Source: Candidatus Poribacteria bacterium (GTDB lineage: Bacteria > Poribacteria > WGA-4E > WGA-3G). Taken from it: 64,000 nt of DNA. A program made the translations under genes and the position numbers. A model generated the notes under the pieces. The model was given only the letters and a program-made list of their open reading frames with translations, did not search any database and was not told where the DNA came from. Location: NCBI GenBank assembly GCA_958295945.1, contig OY282386.1, positions 4,892,204 through 4,956,203 on the forward strand, in the 5' to 3' direction. Shown one piece after another: positions 9,263 through 17,825 of this stretch (its first letter is position 1; the number at the start of each line of letters is the position of its first letter).

Positions 9263-9410
9263 CTAATAGGTGTATATTATAGTGGAATGGACAATTAATA
9301 GGACACGCCTCGGAGGGCGAGGAAACCTCGCCCCTACGGGACTTGTGGTACTTGCAAGTGCATTGAAATGTCTTCTTAATTCTAAACTTTACTATAAATA
9401 CACCTATTAG
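9263..9410. mobile_element. 148-bp MITE-like element with GGCGAGG core hairpin
   Basis: CTAATAGGTGTATATTATAG at 9263-9282 pairs with the near complement ending CACCTATTAG at 9410. In the middle is the perfect hairpin GGGCGAGG-AAA-CCTCGCCC at 9315-9333, followed by CCTACGGGAC, a core shared with elements near 20625 and 56506. Immediately downstream the plus strand has AAGGA and an 18-codon frame (9429-9485) of unknown meaning. Confidence 0.6.
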
Positions 9411-9462
9411 CTAATTAAGGAAAATATTATGAAATATATAATAAGCGTTGTTACAGGTGGTA

Positions 9463-10029
9463 CTATTGCATGCATTTTATTTTAGACATTATAGCAGGTT
9501 CAGGCATACCGGGACCGTTGGCTTTCATTTTTATCGCACCTTTCTTCTCAGTTACATCCCATTCTTCATTTTCAACAACTGTATCAGGCAGTAAGAGAAA
9601 ATCGTTTTGTGCTTCAGTTATAATGTCAATGTCAACAGATCCTCCTTGAGGGGCATCTTTCATTATAACTTCAAGATAAGAATCTGCCTCGTATTTTAAT
9701 CGTGCTTTTAATGCCTTTTCTATTTCATCACCAACAACCAGCACTATCCCATCATCATTGACTTTGTATAAAGACGCACGTAAAAAACAGCTATAGTCCT
9801 GCCAATTCTCTAATTCAGGTTCAGAACTGAAAGCAGATAGGACTTCATCACCAATTTCTTCTCCTTCAATTACACGCCGTGTAAACTCGTTACCATCCTG
9901 ATCTTCGTAAATCCAATAACTGTCTAACGAGTCGGGGAAATACTTGGTAGACGATTCGTCACCTAACAAGATCACACTAAAAGATAAAACAAAAAGCAAA
10001 ATCGTTGCTGTACAAACTCTCTTGATCAT
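9463..10029 (-). CDS. Secreted protein, C-terminally shortened paralogue (copy 1 of 3)
   Basis: The protein has 188 residues with a signal peptide (about 1-23). It aligns clearly with the first half of the next gene: YFPDSLDSYWIYEDQDGNEF and the LLLPDTVVENEEWD segment match equivalents there. It ends after MSKIKCMQ, where the longer paralogue continues with the GTETVDVTAGTFEDC half. It is therefore truncated compared with copy 2, probably by the rearrangement that left the MITE downstream. The family resembles envelope proteins whose repeats start with YFPL-x-x-G-x-x-W-x-Y, but no function is known. Confidence 0.6.
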   Translation of the reverse strand: MIKRVCTATILLFVLSFSVILLGDESSTKYFPDSLDSYWIYEDQDGNEFTRRVIEGEEIGDEVLSAFSSEPELENWQDYSCFLRASLYKVNDDGIVLVVGDEIEKALKARLKYEADSYLEVIMKDAPQGGSVDIDIITEAQNDFLLLPDTVVENEEWDVTEKKGAIKMKANGPGMPEPAIMSKIKCMQ

Positions 10030-10140
10030 GGGTTACTCCATTTTGATAGTTGTTGATGAAAGGGAACCGAGTGAATTTGGTATTAGATCGGGTAGAACGA
10101 CAACACCCAATCAACATGATATGTCTTATGTTAAGCCTTT

Positions 10141-11106
10141 CTATTCTTTCTCACTTTCATCTTCAACTTCTTCAGGAACAATTTCATAGCTCTGTAATTC
10201 ATAAGATATGACATTAGGTGCAAGAAGTGCATCAATTTCCGGTTGCGCTAATGAGGCTTCAGAAAAATCAGACTCCGACATAGTATTCAAAATAATATTT
10301 TCTGTTTCTTGGTAGAACTTTACAATACCAACATTTGGTGCTAACCATAATGTAGTAACAGATTCACCCGGTTGTTCCTGATCTGGATTAGGTTCAGATG
10401 CAGTCAGTTCAGTTTCCGTTTGGAATTGAATTTTCAGACAATCTTCAAATGTGCCAGCAGTAACATCAACAGTTTCAGTACCGAGAATTATACCTGTTTC
10501 TTGAATGTCTATATCAAAGGTAATCGTTGGAATGTCAGGAACACCTTGCACGGCAGGCAATCCCTGTATGTCCATAGTAAATGAAACAGTTGCATTGACA
10601 TTTAGAGAATCCCATTCCTCATTAGGTGACACGTCCAATGGAAGCAAAAAGAGATTTTCCTCAGATTTTGCTTCCACATCATGGATGAGACTAATTGTAA
10701 TATTCAATTCAGGCGGTGCACTATTTGCAAATACATTTTGTGTAAGTTGCAAAAGAGTATCCATCTCTTTTCCGAGACGGGCTTTCACAGCTTCTTCCAC
10801 CTCTTCACTGACAAGACATGAGACCCACTCATCACCAACATAAAATAGGTATGGAGCAAAATGTCTGTCAAAATCAATCCAATCTTCCAATTCAGGATCA
10901 TAACTGAATCCTTTATATGTTACACCAGATATCTCTTCACCATCCACGACTTGCCGAGTTAATTCATTTCCGTTCTGATCTTCATATACCCAATAACTTC
11001 CAAGTGTGCTTGGAAAATATAATTTTGCAGTTTCATTACCCCTTAGTGTAGCACTTAGAAGTAAGACAAGTAGAATTGAAAAAATAAAACTAAATCGCTT
11101 TAACAT
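10141..11106 (-). CDS. Secreted beta-rich protein, complete member of the tandem family (copy 2)
   Basis: The protein has 321 residues with a signal peptide at about 1-23. Its N-terminal half contains YFPSTLGSYWVYEDQNGNEL and LFLLPLDVSPNEEWD. The C-terminal half has GTETVDVTAGTFEDCLKI and TLWLAPNVGIVKF, an arrangement seen in secreted bacterial proteins that start from a Y-F-P-L-x-x-G-x-x-W repeat. The tail is acidic. It is the only complete copy here; copy 1 lacks the second half and copy 3 lacks the first. It lies downstream of an ECF sigma factor and may be a target. Function unknown. Confidence 0.65.
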   Translation of the reverse strand: MLKRFSFIFSILLVLLLSATLRGNETAKLYFPSTLGSYWVYEDQNGNELTRQVVDGEEISGVTYKGFSYDPELEDWIDFDRHFAPYLFYVGDEWVSCLVSEEVEEAVKARLGKEMDTLLQLTQNVFANSAPPELNITISLIHDVEAKSEENLFLLPLDVSPNEEWDSLNVNATVSFTMDIQGLPAVQGVPDIPTITFDIDIQETGIILGTETVDVTAGTFEDCLKIQFQTETELTASEPNPDQEQPGESVTTLWLAPNVGIVKFYQETENIILNTMSESDFSEASLAQPEIDALLAPNVISYELQSYEIVPEEVEDESEKE

Positions 11107-11139
11107 GTGAATTCTCCTTTATCATCTGTGCGAAAACTA

Positions 11140-11327
11140 TTAATTCTTGTTATCTTTTTCTTTATCAACAGTTTTGATTTCATATTCTTTTAATTCAAGT
11201 GTTTCTTCTTCAAATGAGTTAAACATTTCAATATCTGCTTCTGTGATAACTTTTTCATTTTCTGAACTCTTGGATAATGCCTTCAGCATTATATTTTCAC
11301 TCTGCTTCTTGAACTTAACAATAGACA
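11140..11327 (-). pseudogene. 3' remnant of a third paralogue (copy 3)
   Basis: The last roughly 60 codons (SIVKFKKQSENIML to the lysine-rich end) match the end of copy 2 (GIVKFYQETENIIL onward). Upstream of about 11328 the similarity stops and plus-strand transposase sequence begins. The apparent 111-residue frame (11140-11475) is thus a chimera of antisense transposase and paralogue tail, not a natural start. Confidence 0.65.
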
Positions 11328-11330
11328 TTG

Positions 11331-11548
11331 AACTGACAGCAGCTGAAAAAGCAAGAAACCGGGAAATATCGTCTATCCGTATCCGTGTAGAACATGTGAT
11401 TAGTGGTGTCAAAAGATACCGCATAGTCAAAGACAAGTTGCGCAATTGGAAACAAGGTTTCAGCGATTTAGTCATGAAAATCTGTTGTGGATTACATAAC
11501 TTTCGTCTAAACTTCAGACCTTGGTGTTATGACAAACATTTCGATTAA
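11331..11548 (+). pseudogene. Transposase C-terminal remnant (same family as 60572-61770)
   Basis: The plus-strand reading ISSIRIRVEHVISGVKRYRI and then KLRNWKQGF, CCGLHNFRLNFRPWCY is nearly identical to the end of the transposase at 60572. It keeps the catalytic-glutamate region (RVEH) but has no N-terminal part. It lies antisense to copy 3 and marks the site where that gene was broken. Confidence 0.8.
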
Positions 11549-11564
11549 ACTTATATAATGTCTT

Positions 11565-11778
11565 TTATACATTTTTGCATGTCTTTCTTACCAATAAAAA
11601 AGTAGTCACAATTAACGATAAGCCTAATATAGAACAGACATCTAAAACCATAAGAGATACAACAGGCAATATGATTGCTAAAAGTAATACGACTTTAGAT
11701 AAAGCAACCATATATAGCTATACCGTTGCCAAGAAAGCATAAAGCGACTAATAGGACAGCAAGGGTAAATCGTTTCAT
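11565..11778 (-). CDS. Small membrane peptide gene(s), possibly frameshifted
   Basis: A strong GGAGGAAATACACA site precedes ATG at 11778, opening a 27-codon signal-peptide-like frame (MKRFTLAVLLVALCFLG...) that stops at 11695. A second frame starts at ATG 11711 and runs 48 codons to 11565, with two hydrophobic segments (VVLLLAIILPVVSLMVL and ILGLSLIVTTFLLV). Joining them by one frameshift gives about 70 residues with three hydrophobic stretches. They lie downstream of the ECF sigma gene, the usual place for an anti-sigma or target gene. Either a decayed gene or two coupled tiny genes. Confidence 0.35.
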
Positions 11779-11910
11779 TGTGTATTTCCTCCTGGATTTT
11801 GATTGTTCTGTTGTATAGGATTATTTGACTTAATTGTATCTGACTCTTGGTGATTTTCCGAATTGGAAGTCTTTACATGTTCTGCCGTGTGATGTTGTTT
11901 GTGTCATCGG

Positions 11911-12444
11911 TTATGTCTCCATGAGGCCGCTCAATATCTCACGTAATCTTTTACGAGCACGAAATACGGTTGATTTCACACTGTTTTCAGGTTGTTTCAC
12001 TATCACTGCGATCTCTTTGTAACCCATCTCCTCTAATTCACGCATTATGACTATGGACCTCATAGAAGTCGGCAGTTCTCCAATTGCGCGATGTACTAAC
12101 TGCTTGGTTTCATGCATAATCGTAATCTCCTCCGGGGATGGACTTGACTTGTTTTCTTGTGTCTTTAGTAACATGCCAAACGTATCACCGTCATCATCTT
12201 CTTCTGATAAATGGACCTGAAACTTTCTGCGTTTTATTAGGTTAAAACAGAGATTTCGTGCGCATTTCAGCAACCATGCGTGAACAGTTTTTTGTCTTAA
12301 TTTTTTCCGATGTTGCCATGCTTTGATAAAGGTTTCTTGTGTCATATCTTTTGCGTCTTCAGTGTTTTTGAGTAGATAGAGTGCATGCCGATAGATTCCA
12401 TCTTGATGTTTGCGGACCAGTTCAAGGAATTCGTCTTCAGTCAT
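11911..12444 (-). CDS. ECF-type RNA polymerase sigma factor
   Basis: A sigma-70 family factor of about 177 residues counted from the ATG at 12444, chosen because GGAAG lies just before it (an upstream in-frame ATG at 12492 has none). Region 2 includes DAKDMTQETFIKAW and the WLLKCARNLCFNLIKRRK segment. Region 4 includes LPTSMRSIVIMRELEEMGYK and the helix-turn-helix NSVKSTVFRARKRLRE. Region 3 is absent, as in ECF factors. No intact anti-sigma gene follows, only small membrane frames and the secreted-protein family. Its ligand or stress signal is unknown. Confidence 0.88.
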   Translation of the reverse strand: MTEDEFLELVRKHQDGIYRHALYLLKNTEDAKDMTQETFIKAWQHRKKLRQKTVHAWLLKCARNLCFNLIKRRKFQVHLSEEDDDGDTFGMLLKTQENKSSPSPEEITIMHETKQLVHRAIGELPTSMRSIVIMRELEEMGYKEIAVIVKQPENSVKSTVFRARKRLREILSGLMET

Positions 12445-12481
12445 GTCATCACTTCCACGCTTGAGATTAATGGTACTACAA

Positions 12482-12512
12482 ACGAGATGCAAATCGGTTG
12501 CACCTTTCTCGT
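12482..12512 (-). promoter_or_regulatory. Leader hairpin upstream of the sigma gene
   Basis: ACGAGA and TCTCGT enclose a second stem TGCAA/TTGCA, a bulged hairpin about 40 bases before the sigma start. GCAACC at 12496-12501 (minus strand) could be part of an autoregulated ECF promoter, but the spacing to a -10 is not clear. Confidence 0.35.
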
Positions 12513-12540
12513 CTTTTTTGGTAATAACCCCAAAAAAATA

Positions 12541-12589
12541 CCTCAGTATCAGATTAATGGGATTATATCACATTAATCTGATACTGAGG
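12541..12589 (-). terminator. Terminator at the end of the nuo operon
   Basis: A perfect 19-base inverted repeat (CCTCAGTATCAGATTAATG and complement) with an 11-base loop. On the minus strand it follows nuoN and is succeeded by TATTTTTTTGG, the layout of a factor-independent terminator. It separates the nuo locus from the sigma gene. Confidence 0.8.
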
Positions 12590-12612
12590 TCATTGTATAA
12601 TATTACTACGAT

Positions 12613-14064
12613 TTACGCGAGAGTGGGTAGAAGTGACGGCAGGATACCGATGAGGATAATTCCAACTGCCGCGAGTGTCAGTCCGATAACTAAGGTTGAT
12701 GGGTATGGGTTGAATTCCAATTCTTCTTCCGGTTCACGCATATACATGGTTACGACAACTCGGAGATAATAGAATGCTGAAATCGCAGTGTTGAGAGCAC
12801 CGACTATGACGAGTAAGTAGAGTTTTGCACTGATAGCAGATTTGAAGAGATACAATTTCCCGATAAATCCAGCAGTTGGTGGGAAACCAGCAAGTGATAA
12901 AAGCATCGTCGTCATGAATATGGCAAGTAACGGTTTACGGAATCCGAGGCCTGCGTAATCAGAAATCATGAGGTTCTCACCATCAGCAGTTCTTGCCAAG
13001 ATAACCGCACCAAATGCCCCGATATTCATTACGCAGTAGACGAGGAGATAAAACATCGCGCCAGATTCACCTTCTGCGTTTGCAGCTGCTAAACCTACCA
13101 TCACATAACCTGCGTGTGCAATGCTTGAATATGCAAGCATCCGTTTGATGTTCGTTTGAGCAATAGCAATTATGTTTCCAACTGACATTGTTAACATTGC
13201 TAAAAGCACGATAACATCCGTTGCTTGATCAGGCAGCGTTGGCAGTGCGTCTATGAAAATCGTGAGAAATGCAGCGAAGCCAGCTGCTTTTGGACCAGCA
13301 GAAATAAAGGCAGCAATTGTAGTTGGTGCTCCTTCATATACATCGGGTGCCCATTGATGGAAAGGAACAATCGCAACCTTAAATCCAAACCCAACTATAA
13401 GCAAGAACATTCCTGCTAACAATAACGGGGATGTTGAGAGTGGAGAGGGTTGATCGTTTACTGAAAGTTTTGATATGATCTCTGGTATATTCGTTGTACC
13501 TGCTGCACCATAGAGCAAAGCGATTCCGTATAGGAAGAATGCACTTGCAAACGCACCGAGTAGGAGATATTTCATGCCTGCTTCACTGGAGGCGGGACTT
13601 TCTCGGAAATATCCGGCTAACACATACAATGATAATGACATCAGTTCCAAACCGAGGAAAACGATAATCAGTTCATTCCCTGCAGCCATTAGCATCATAC
13701 CGAGTGTTGAAAGTAAAATTAGCAGGTAGTATGGTCCCTGTTTTTTGTCATCTTTTCCTAAATAACTTATTGAGATTAGAGCGACTAATATCGTTGAAAC
13801 GAGGAAGATGACATTGAAAAAGAGGGAATAACCATTTATCCTCAACATTTCGTTGAATTGGGTTTGCTCTGTTCCTGCTTGCCACAGATTAATGGATGAC
13901 CACAAGGCGATCCCCGACCCGACGATTGTCATCCATCCCAATGTCTTTTTTGAAATTGAATCAATCATGTCAAAGACAAGGACGATTAACAACGTTGCAA
14001 CGATGATAAGTTGTGGCATTAAAAGAGACCAATTAATATCAGGTATATTAAGCTCAGATGGCAT
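12613..14064 (-). CDS. nuoN: NADH-quinone oxidoreductase subunit N
   Basis: A 483-residue, many-helix membrane subunit of complex I, homologous to Mrp-type antiporters, forming a proton channel. Recognisable family features are the conserved core FHQWAPDVYEGAPT, the charged KRMLAYSSIAHAGY helix region and the GFPPTAGFIGK motif near the C-terminus. CGGAGG precedes the ATG. It is the last gene of the locus, separated from nuoM by an NhaD-type antiporter, and ends just before the terminator. Confidence 0.95.
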   Translation of the reverse strand: MPSELNIPDINWSLLMPQLIIVATLLIVLVFDMIDSISKKTLGWMTIVGSGIALWSSINLWQAGTEQTQFNEMLRINGYSLFFNVIFLVSTILVALISISYLGKDDKKQGPYYLLILLSTLGMMLMAAGNELIIVFLGLELMSLSLYVLAGYFRESPASSEAGMKYLLLGAFASAFFLYGIALLYGAAGTTNIPEIISKLSVNDQPSPLSTSPLLLAGMFLLIVGFGFKVAIVPFHQWAPDVYEGAPTTIAAFISAGPKAAGFAAFLTIFIDALPTLPDQATDVIVLLAMLTMSVGNIIAIAQTNIKRMLAYSSIAHAGYVMVGLAAANAEGESGAMFYLLVYCVMNIGAFGAVILARTADGENLMISDYAGLGFRKPLLAIFMTTMLLSLAGFPPTAGFIGKLYLFKSAISAKLYLLVIVGALNTAISAFYYLRVVVTMYMREPEEELEFNPYPSTLVIGLTLAAVGIILIGILPSLLPTLA

Positions 14065-14134
14065 TAAAGACCTCCGTTATAAAACTCCGAAATCTCAATA
14101 AATTTAGCATAATAATAGATAGAACTTCTTTCTC

Positions 14135-15625
14135 TTATCGTAAGAACACAAATGTAACGACTACAAAAAGTGGGAATAAAATCACTATTGACCATAGCAT
14201 ATAACCAAAGAAACTCGGCATACGAATACCGCTCTGTTCTGCGATTGCTTTGACCATAAAATTCGGTGCATTGCCAATATAGGTGTTCGCACCCATGAAC
14301 ACCGCCCCGATAGAAATAGCAGTTAGTAATCTAACAAACTGCAGATGTTCTGGATCAGCCAATTCACCAGATACAATCGCTGGGATAACAGATTCGGTCA
14401 GCTGCAGTTGTCCCAGAGCAGTATTGAAGAACGTTAAATATGTCGGTGCGTTGTCTAAGAAACTGGATAGAACACCAGTTACCCAAAAGTAGTGTATCGG
14501 TTCTTTTATTGAGGCGATTAACCAACTTAGTGCTCCCTCTTCACCAACACCGAGGATTGTTAAGGCGGGAATAATCGTAATAAAGATGCCCGCGAAGACT
14601 TTTGCTACCTCTTCAATTGGTTCCCAAGAAAATTCGTTGTCTTGACGTAGTTTTCCGCTGAAAGGTGTGAACATAAGTGACAACAGTCCCATCAATACAA
14701 TCAACACATCACGAGTAAGGTTTTGCCATTTCACATGCACGTCAAAGATGCTAATTTCTCCCAATTTGAGAGTACCACTCATCAAAACAGCTGCGATGAT
14801 ACCGAAGAGGAAAACGAGATTAAAGAGTCCATCAACCCGAATTGGTTCGTTGGTGCCATCATCTGGAACTACTCCCCCTTCACGTTTAAACATAAATGTG
14901 TCAATGATGAAGAAAAGCACAATTAAGATGGCACTAATAAATAGCATGTGCGGCAATAGTGCTGTTGTTGTCCAGAAGAATGGGACATTGTGCAGAAAAC
15001 CTAGAAAGAGTGGTGGGTCACCCAAAGGTGTCAGGGAACCTCCGATGTTACTTACCAGAAAGATAAAGAAGACAACCAAGTGAACTTTGCTCTTTCGATG
15101 CTCGTTCGCGCGAATCAGTGGACGAATGAGGAGCATTGACGCGCCTGTAGTCCCTATCCAAGATGCAATCAGTGTGCCGATTAAGAGCAAAAACGTGTTG
15201 ACGAGTGGCGTGCCGCGAAGTGTTCCCCGTACGAGAATACCACCAGCGACTGTGAACAACCCCCACAGTAGAACAATGAATGGGATGTAATCAATCAAAT
15301 AGATGTATAAGATGTCGTGAAAAGCGTCTCCGCCGTATGCAATAAGGTATGGAATACCGAAGATTAATGCCCATGCCAACGACATTTTCCCACCGTGATG
15401 AACAAGAAAATGGGAATCTAATAGAAGTGGTAAAAGTGCAATTGATAATAGAATACCAACAAAGGGAATTATGCTCCAAAGCGGTAGGTTTTTACCATCA
15501 ACTTTGTAGTGTCCATGTTCTTCACCATTATGCGTCTCATCAGCAGCGTAGGTATCCATTGAAACGGATAATGTCAGTGCTAAAATCAAACATAAAATTA
15601 TAGTAAACGCGATTTTTGATTTCAC
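14135..15625 (-). CDS. nhaD: NhaD-type sodium/proton antiporter (ion transporter superfamily)
   Basis: The 496-residue protein starts at GTG (15623-15625), overlapping the nuoM stop by one base in the string TAGTG, so the two are translationally coupled. It has an N-terminal signal-like segment, a short histidine-rich periplasmic piece (HNGEEHGHYK) and about 11-12 hydrophobic helices. SNIGGSLTPLGDPPLFLG and SSFLDNAPTYLTFFNTALG are typical of NhaD/CitMHS/ArsB transporters. An nhaD homologue among complex I genes was described for Rhodothermus marinus, so the placement has precedent. It probably adjusts sodium or pH while complex I pumps. Confidence 0.82.
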   Translation of the reverse strand: MKSKIAFTIILCLILALTLSVSMDTYAADETHNGEEHGHYKVDGKNLPLWSIIPFVGILLSIALLPLLLDSHFLVHHGGKMSLAWALIFGIPYLIAYGGDAFHDILYIYLIDYIPFIVLLWGLFTVAGGILVRGTLRGTPLVNTFLLLIGTLIASWIGTTGASMLLIRPLIRANEHRKSKVHLVVFFIFLVSNIGGSLTPLGDPPLFLGFLHNVPFFWTTTALLPHMLFISAILIVLFFIIDTFMFKREGGVVPDDGTNEPIRVDGLFNLVFLFGIIAAVLMSGTLKLGEISIFDVHVKWQNLTRDVLIVLMGLLSLMFTPFSGKLRQDNEFSWEPIEEVAKVFAGIFITIIPALTILGVGEEGALSWLIASIKEPIHYFWVTGVLSSFLDNAPTYLTFFNTALGQLQLTESVIPAIVSGELADPEHLQFVRLLTAISIGAVFMGANTYIGNAPNFMVKAIAEQSGIRMPSFFGYMLWSIVILFPLFVVVTFVFLR

Positions 15626-17217
15626 TACTTCGTCAGTGCCTCCTCATCAATCTTCTCTAACTTTGCCGTTTCAATCTTCAGAACAACATTGTCTTGTGTT
15701 TCTTCGTGGTATTTGAGTTGTCCAACTTCAGGTGTATCATCCTTCACTTTGACTTTTGCGGCGACCGCGTCTACAGAGGGTTTCATCGGAGCTAAGAACG
15801 TATTAGGATACACACCTATCCATACGATGAACAGCAATATCGGTAGGAGTACAGCGAGTTCACGCGGATTTAGGTCAGACAAAGAGTCATTGGTACTATC
15901 CGGTGTGCCGAACATGACACGTTGGTACATCCATAGCATATAAACCGCAGCCAAAATTACCCCTGATGTTGCGAAGACTACATACCATCTTGAGAATGCA
16001 TTTTCAACAAAACTACCGAGTAGGATCTTGAATTCTCCGACAAATCCATTGAGTCCGGGTAATCCGATAGAGGACAGCGTTACAATCAGAAAGATCGTAG
16101 CAAAGATAGGCATTCTCTTTGCCAATCCACCAAAATCAACAATCATACGGCTATGTCTGCGTTCATATATCATACCTACTAATAGGAACAACGCTCCTGT
16201 ACTTAACCCGTGATTTATCATTTGCAGAACACTTCCTTGGATGCCAGTACCACTCTGTGAAAAAAGACCTAGGACCACAAAACCGAGGTGACTCACACTT
16301 GAGTATGCGACAAGCTTTTTCAAGTCCGGTTGCACCATTGCTACCAATGCACCATAGATTATACCGATAACGGCAAGTGGGACTACCCACGATGTTGCAT
16401 CTGCTGCTGCTTGTGGGAAAAGTGGTAAGCAGAAGCGCACAATTCCATACGTTCCCATTTTGAGCAAGACACCCGCAAGGATGACACTTCCTACTGTTGG
16501 TGCTTCAACGTGCGCATCTGGTAACCATGTATGGAATGGGAAGAGAGGGACTTTAATTGCGAATGCGATGAAAAATGCAAGGAATAATAGATTTGCATGA
16601 TCAAATGGTCCTTCCGCTGCTAAGAGTTGGACAAGATTAAAACTATCTCCGTTTTGGAAGTAGAGTGCTAAAATGCCAACTAACATCAATGCACTGCCAG
16701 CCATTGTATACAGGACAAACTTTATCGTAGCATAAATCCTGCGTTCACCACCCCATATTCCAATGAGGAAATACATCGGGATCAACATTGCCTCCCAGAA
16801 CACAAAGAACAGGAGTAGGTCTAATGCACAGAACACCCCTAACATACCTGTTTCCAGTGCCAGAAGCGACATCATGAACCCACTGAGACCTTTCTCAACT
16901 GAATTCCATGCGGCAAGAATACATAGTGGCGTTAGGAAAGTTGTAAGTATAACTAACCACAGGGAAATACCGTCAATGCCGATGTGGTAACTTGCCCCTA
17001 TACTCTTAATCCACGACAGTTCTTCATAGAGTTGTGAGTTAGTTTGAAAACCTTCTATTCCACTATCAAAATAAGTATAGAGTACTATTGAGATACCGAA
17101 TGTTAGCAGACTTATGAGAAGTGCGATCCATTTTATAGTAGATGCACCTAATCCTCTGAGCAATGCTATCGCTATTACACCAAGCAGTGGTAAAAAAATA
17201 ACTATTGAAAGTAGCAA
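15625..17217 (-). CDS. nuoM: NADH-quinone oxidoreductase subunit M
   Basis: A 530-residue antiporter-like complex I subunit. Conserved elements are FFVFWEAMLIPMYFLIG, the PLFPFHTWLPDAHVEAPT stretch and KKLVAYSSVSHLGFV. The start is TTG at 17217, six bases after AAAGGAG. It has a longer charged C-terminal tail than usual (about 45 residues after the last helix). The upstream neighbour is not nuoL but a methyltransferase cassette and a DUF5069 gene, so nuoM may need its own promoter. Confidence 0.95.
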   Translation of the reverse strand: MLLSIVIFLPLLGVIAIALLRGLGASTIKWIALLISLLTFGISIVLYTYFDSGIEGFQTNSQLYEELSWIKSIGASYHIGIDGISLWLVILTTFLTPLCILAAWNSVEKGLSGFMMSLLALETGMLGVFCALDLLLFFVFWEAMLIPMYFLIGIWGGERRIYATIKFVLYTMAGSALMLVGILALYFQNGDSFNLVQLLAAEGPFDHANLLFLAFFIAFAIKVPLFPFHTWLPDAHVEAPTVGSVILAGVLLKMGTYGIVRFCLPLFPQAAADATSWVVPLAVIGIIYGALVAMVQPDLKKLVAYSSVSHLGFVVLGLFSQSGTGIQGSVLQMINHGLSTGALFLLVGMIYERRHSRMIVDFGGLAKRMPIFATIFLIVTLSSIGLPGLNGFVGEFKILLGSFVENAFSRWYVVFATSGVILAAVYMLWMYQRVMFGTPDSTNDSLSDLNPRELAVLLPILLFIVWIGVYPNTFLAPMKPSVDAVAAKVKVKDDTPEVGQLKYHEETQDNVVLKIETAKLEKIDEEALTK

Positions 17218-17357
17218 AAATATCTCCTTTAAAAGAGTAACTATAAAATAATGAAATTTTGTCCTATTGTCTGCGCGAGATAAAAACCCACCTATTTGTT
17301 AATTACCAAAATTGAATTATTGCCATTCATTTGTAAGTATCGCATACAAACCACATA

Positions 17358-17780
17358 TTATCTTCTTCTAAAGACTTTTGATGTGAACCACCCAGTAGCC
17401 AATCCAAAATGAAAAAAATGGTTCTTTAATTCGCGGCGGCGTTTTGAAAAACCATTTTGAGGCATTTTGTGTTGCCACGAATATTTCAACTTACGATTGA
17501 ACTTTGAGATTTCCTCAGATGATTTTTCATAGTTGTCTAAAATCCATGTCCCTAGTTTGACATCGTTCGTGAGTCTGACTGCTGCATCTTGGAATACCTC
17601 TCCTGAGATTCCGAGGAATGCTAAGATTTCTCTATCTTGTTCAGAATTTGCACCATATTTATAACTTCCGATCTCACCAGAATGAGCAGCGCGGGCTTTA
17701 TCTGTCAATCTTGCGACTCCACAGATACCTGCAACTTCTTTATTGGTCATATCTCGCGGTTTAAAATTATTCTTCTTCAT
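17358..17780 (-). CDS. DUF5069 family protein
   Basis: A 140-residue protein with the DUF5069 pattern: LTDKARAAHSGEIGSYKYG near the start, a middle ILAFLGISGEVFQDAAVR segment and TNDVKLGTWILDN. The family is soluble and uncharacterised. The C-terminal part is basic and tryptophan-rich (WQHKMPQNGFSKRRRE). It lies between the methyltransferase cassette and nuoM, outside the normal nuo set. GGAAG before the ATG supports the start. Confidence 0.65.
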   Translation of the reverse strand: MKKNNFKPRDMTNKEVAGICGVARLTDKARAAHSGEIGSYKYGANSEQDREILAFLGISGEVFQDAAVRLTNDVKLGTWILDNYEKSSEEISKFNRKLKYSWQHKMPQNGFSKRRRELKNHFFHFGLATGWFTSKVFRRR

Positions 17781-17825
17781 TTTTCTTCCGTTAGCAATTC
17801 TCTAAAAAAGAAGGATTTCGTATCA

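Noticed and set aside
11140-11475. 111-residue protein as a natural gene
   Set aside because: Its first half is antisense transposase sequence and its second half is a paralogue tail, so it is a junction product.
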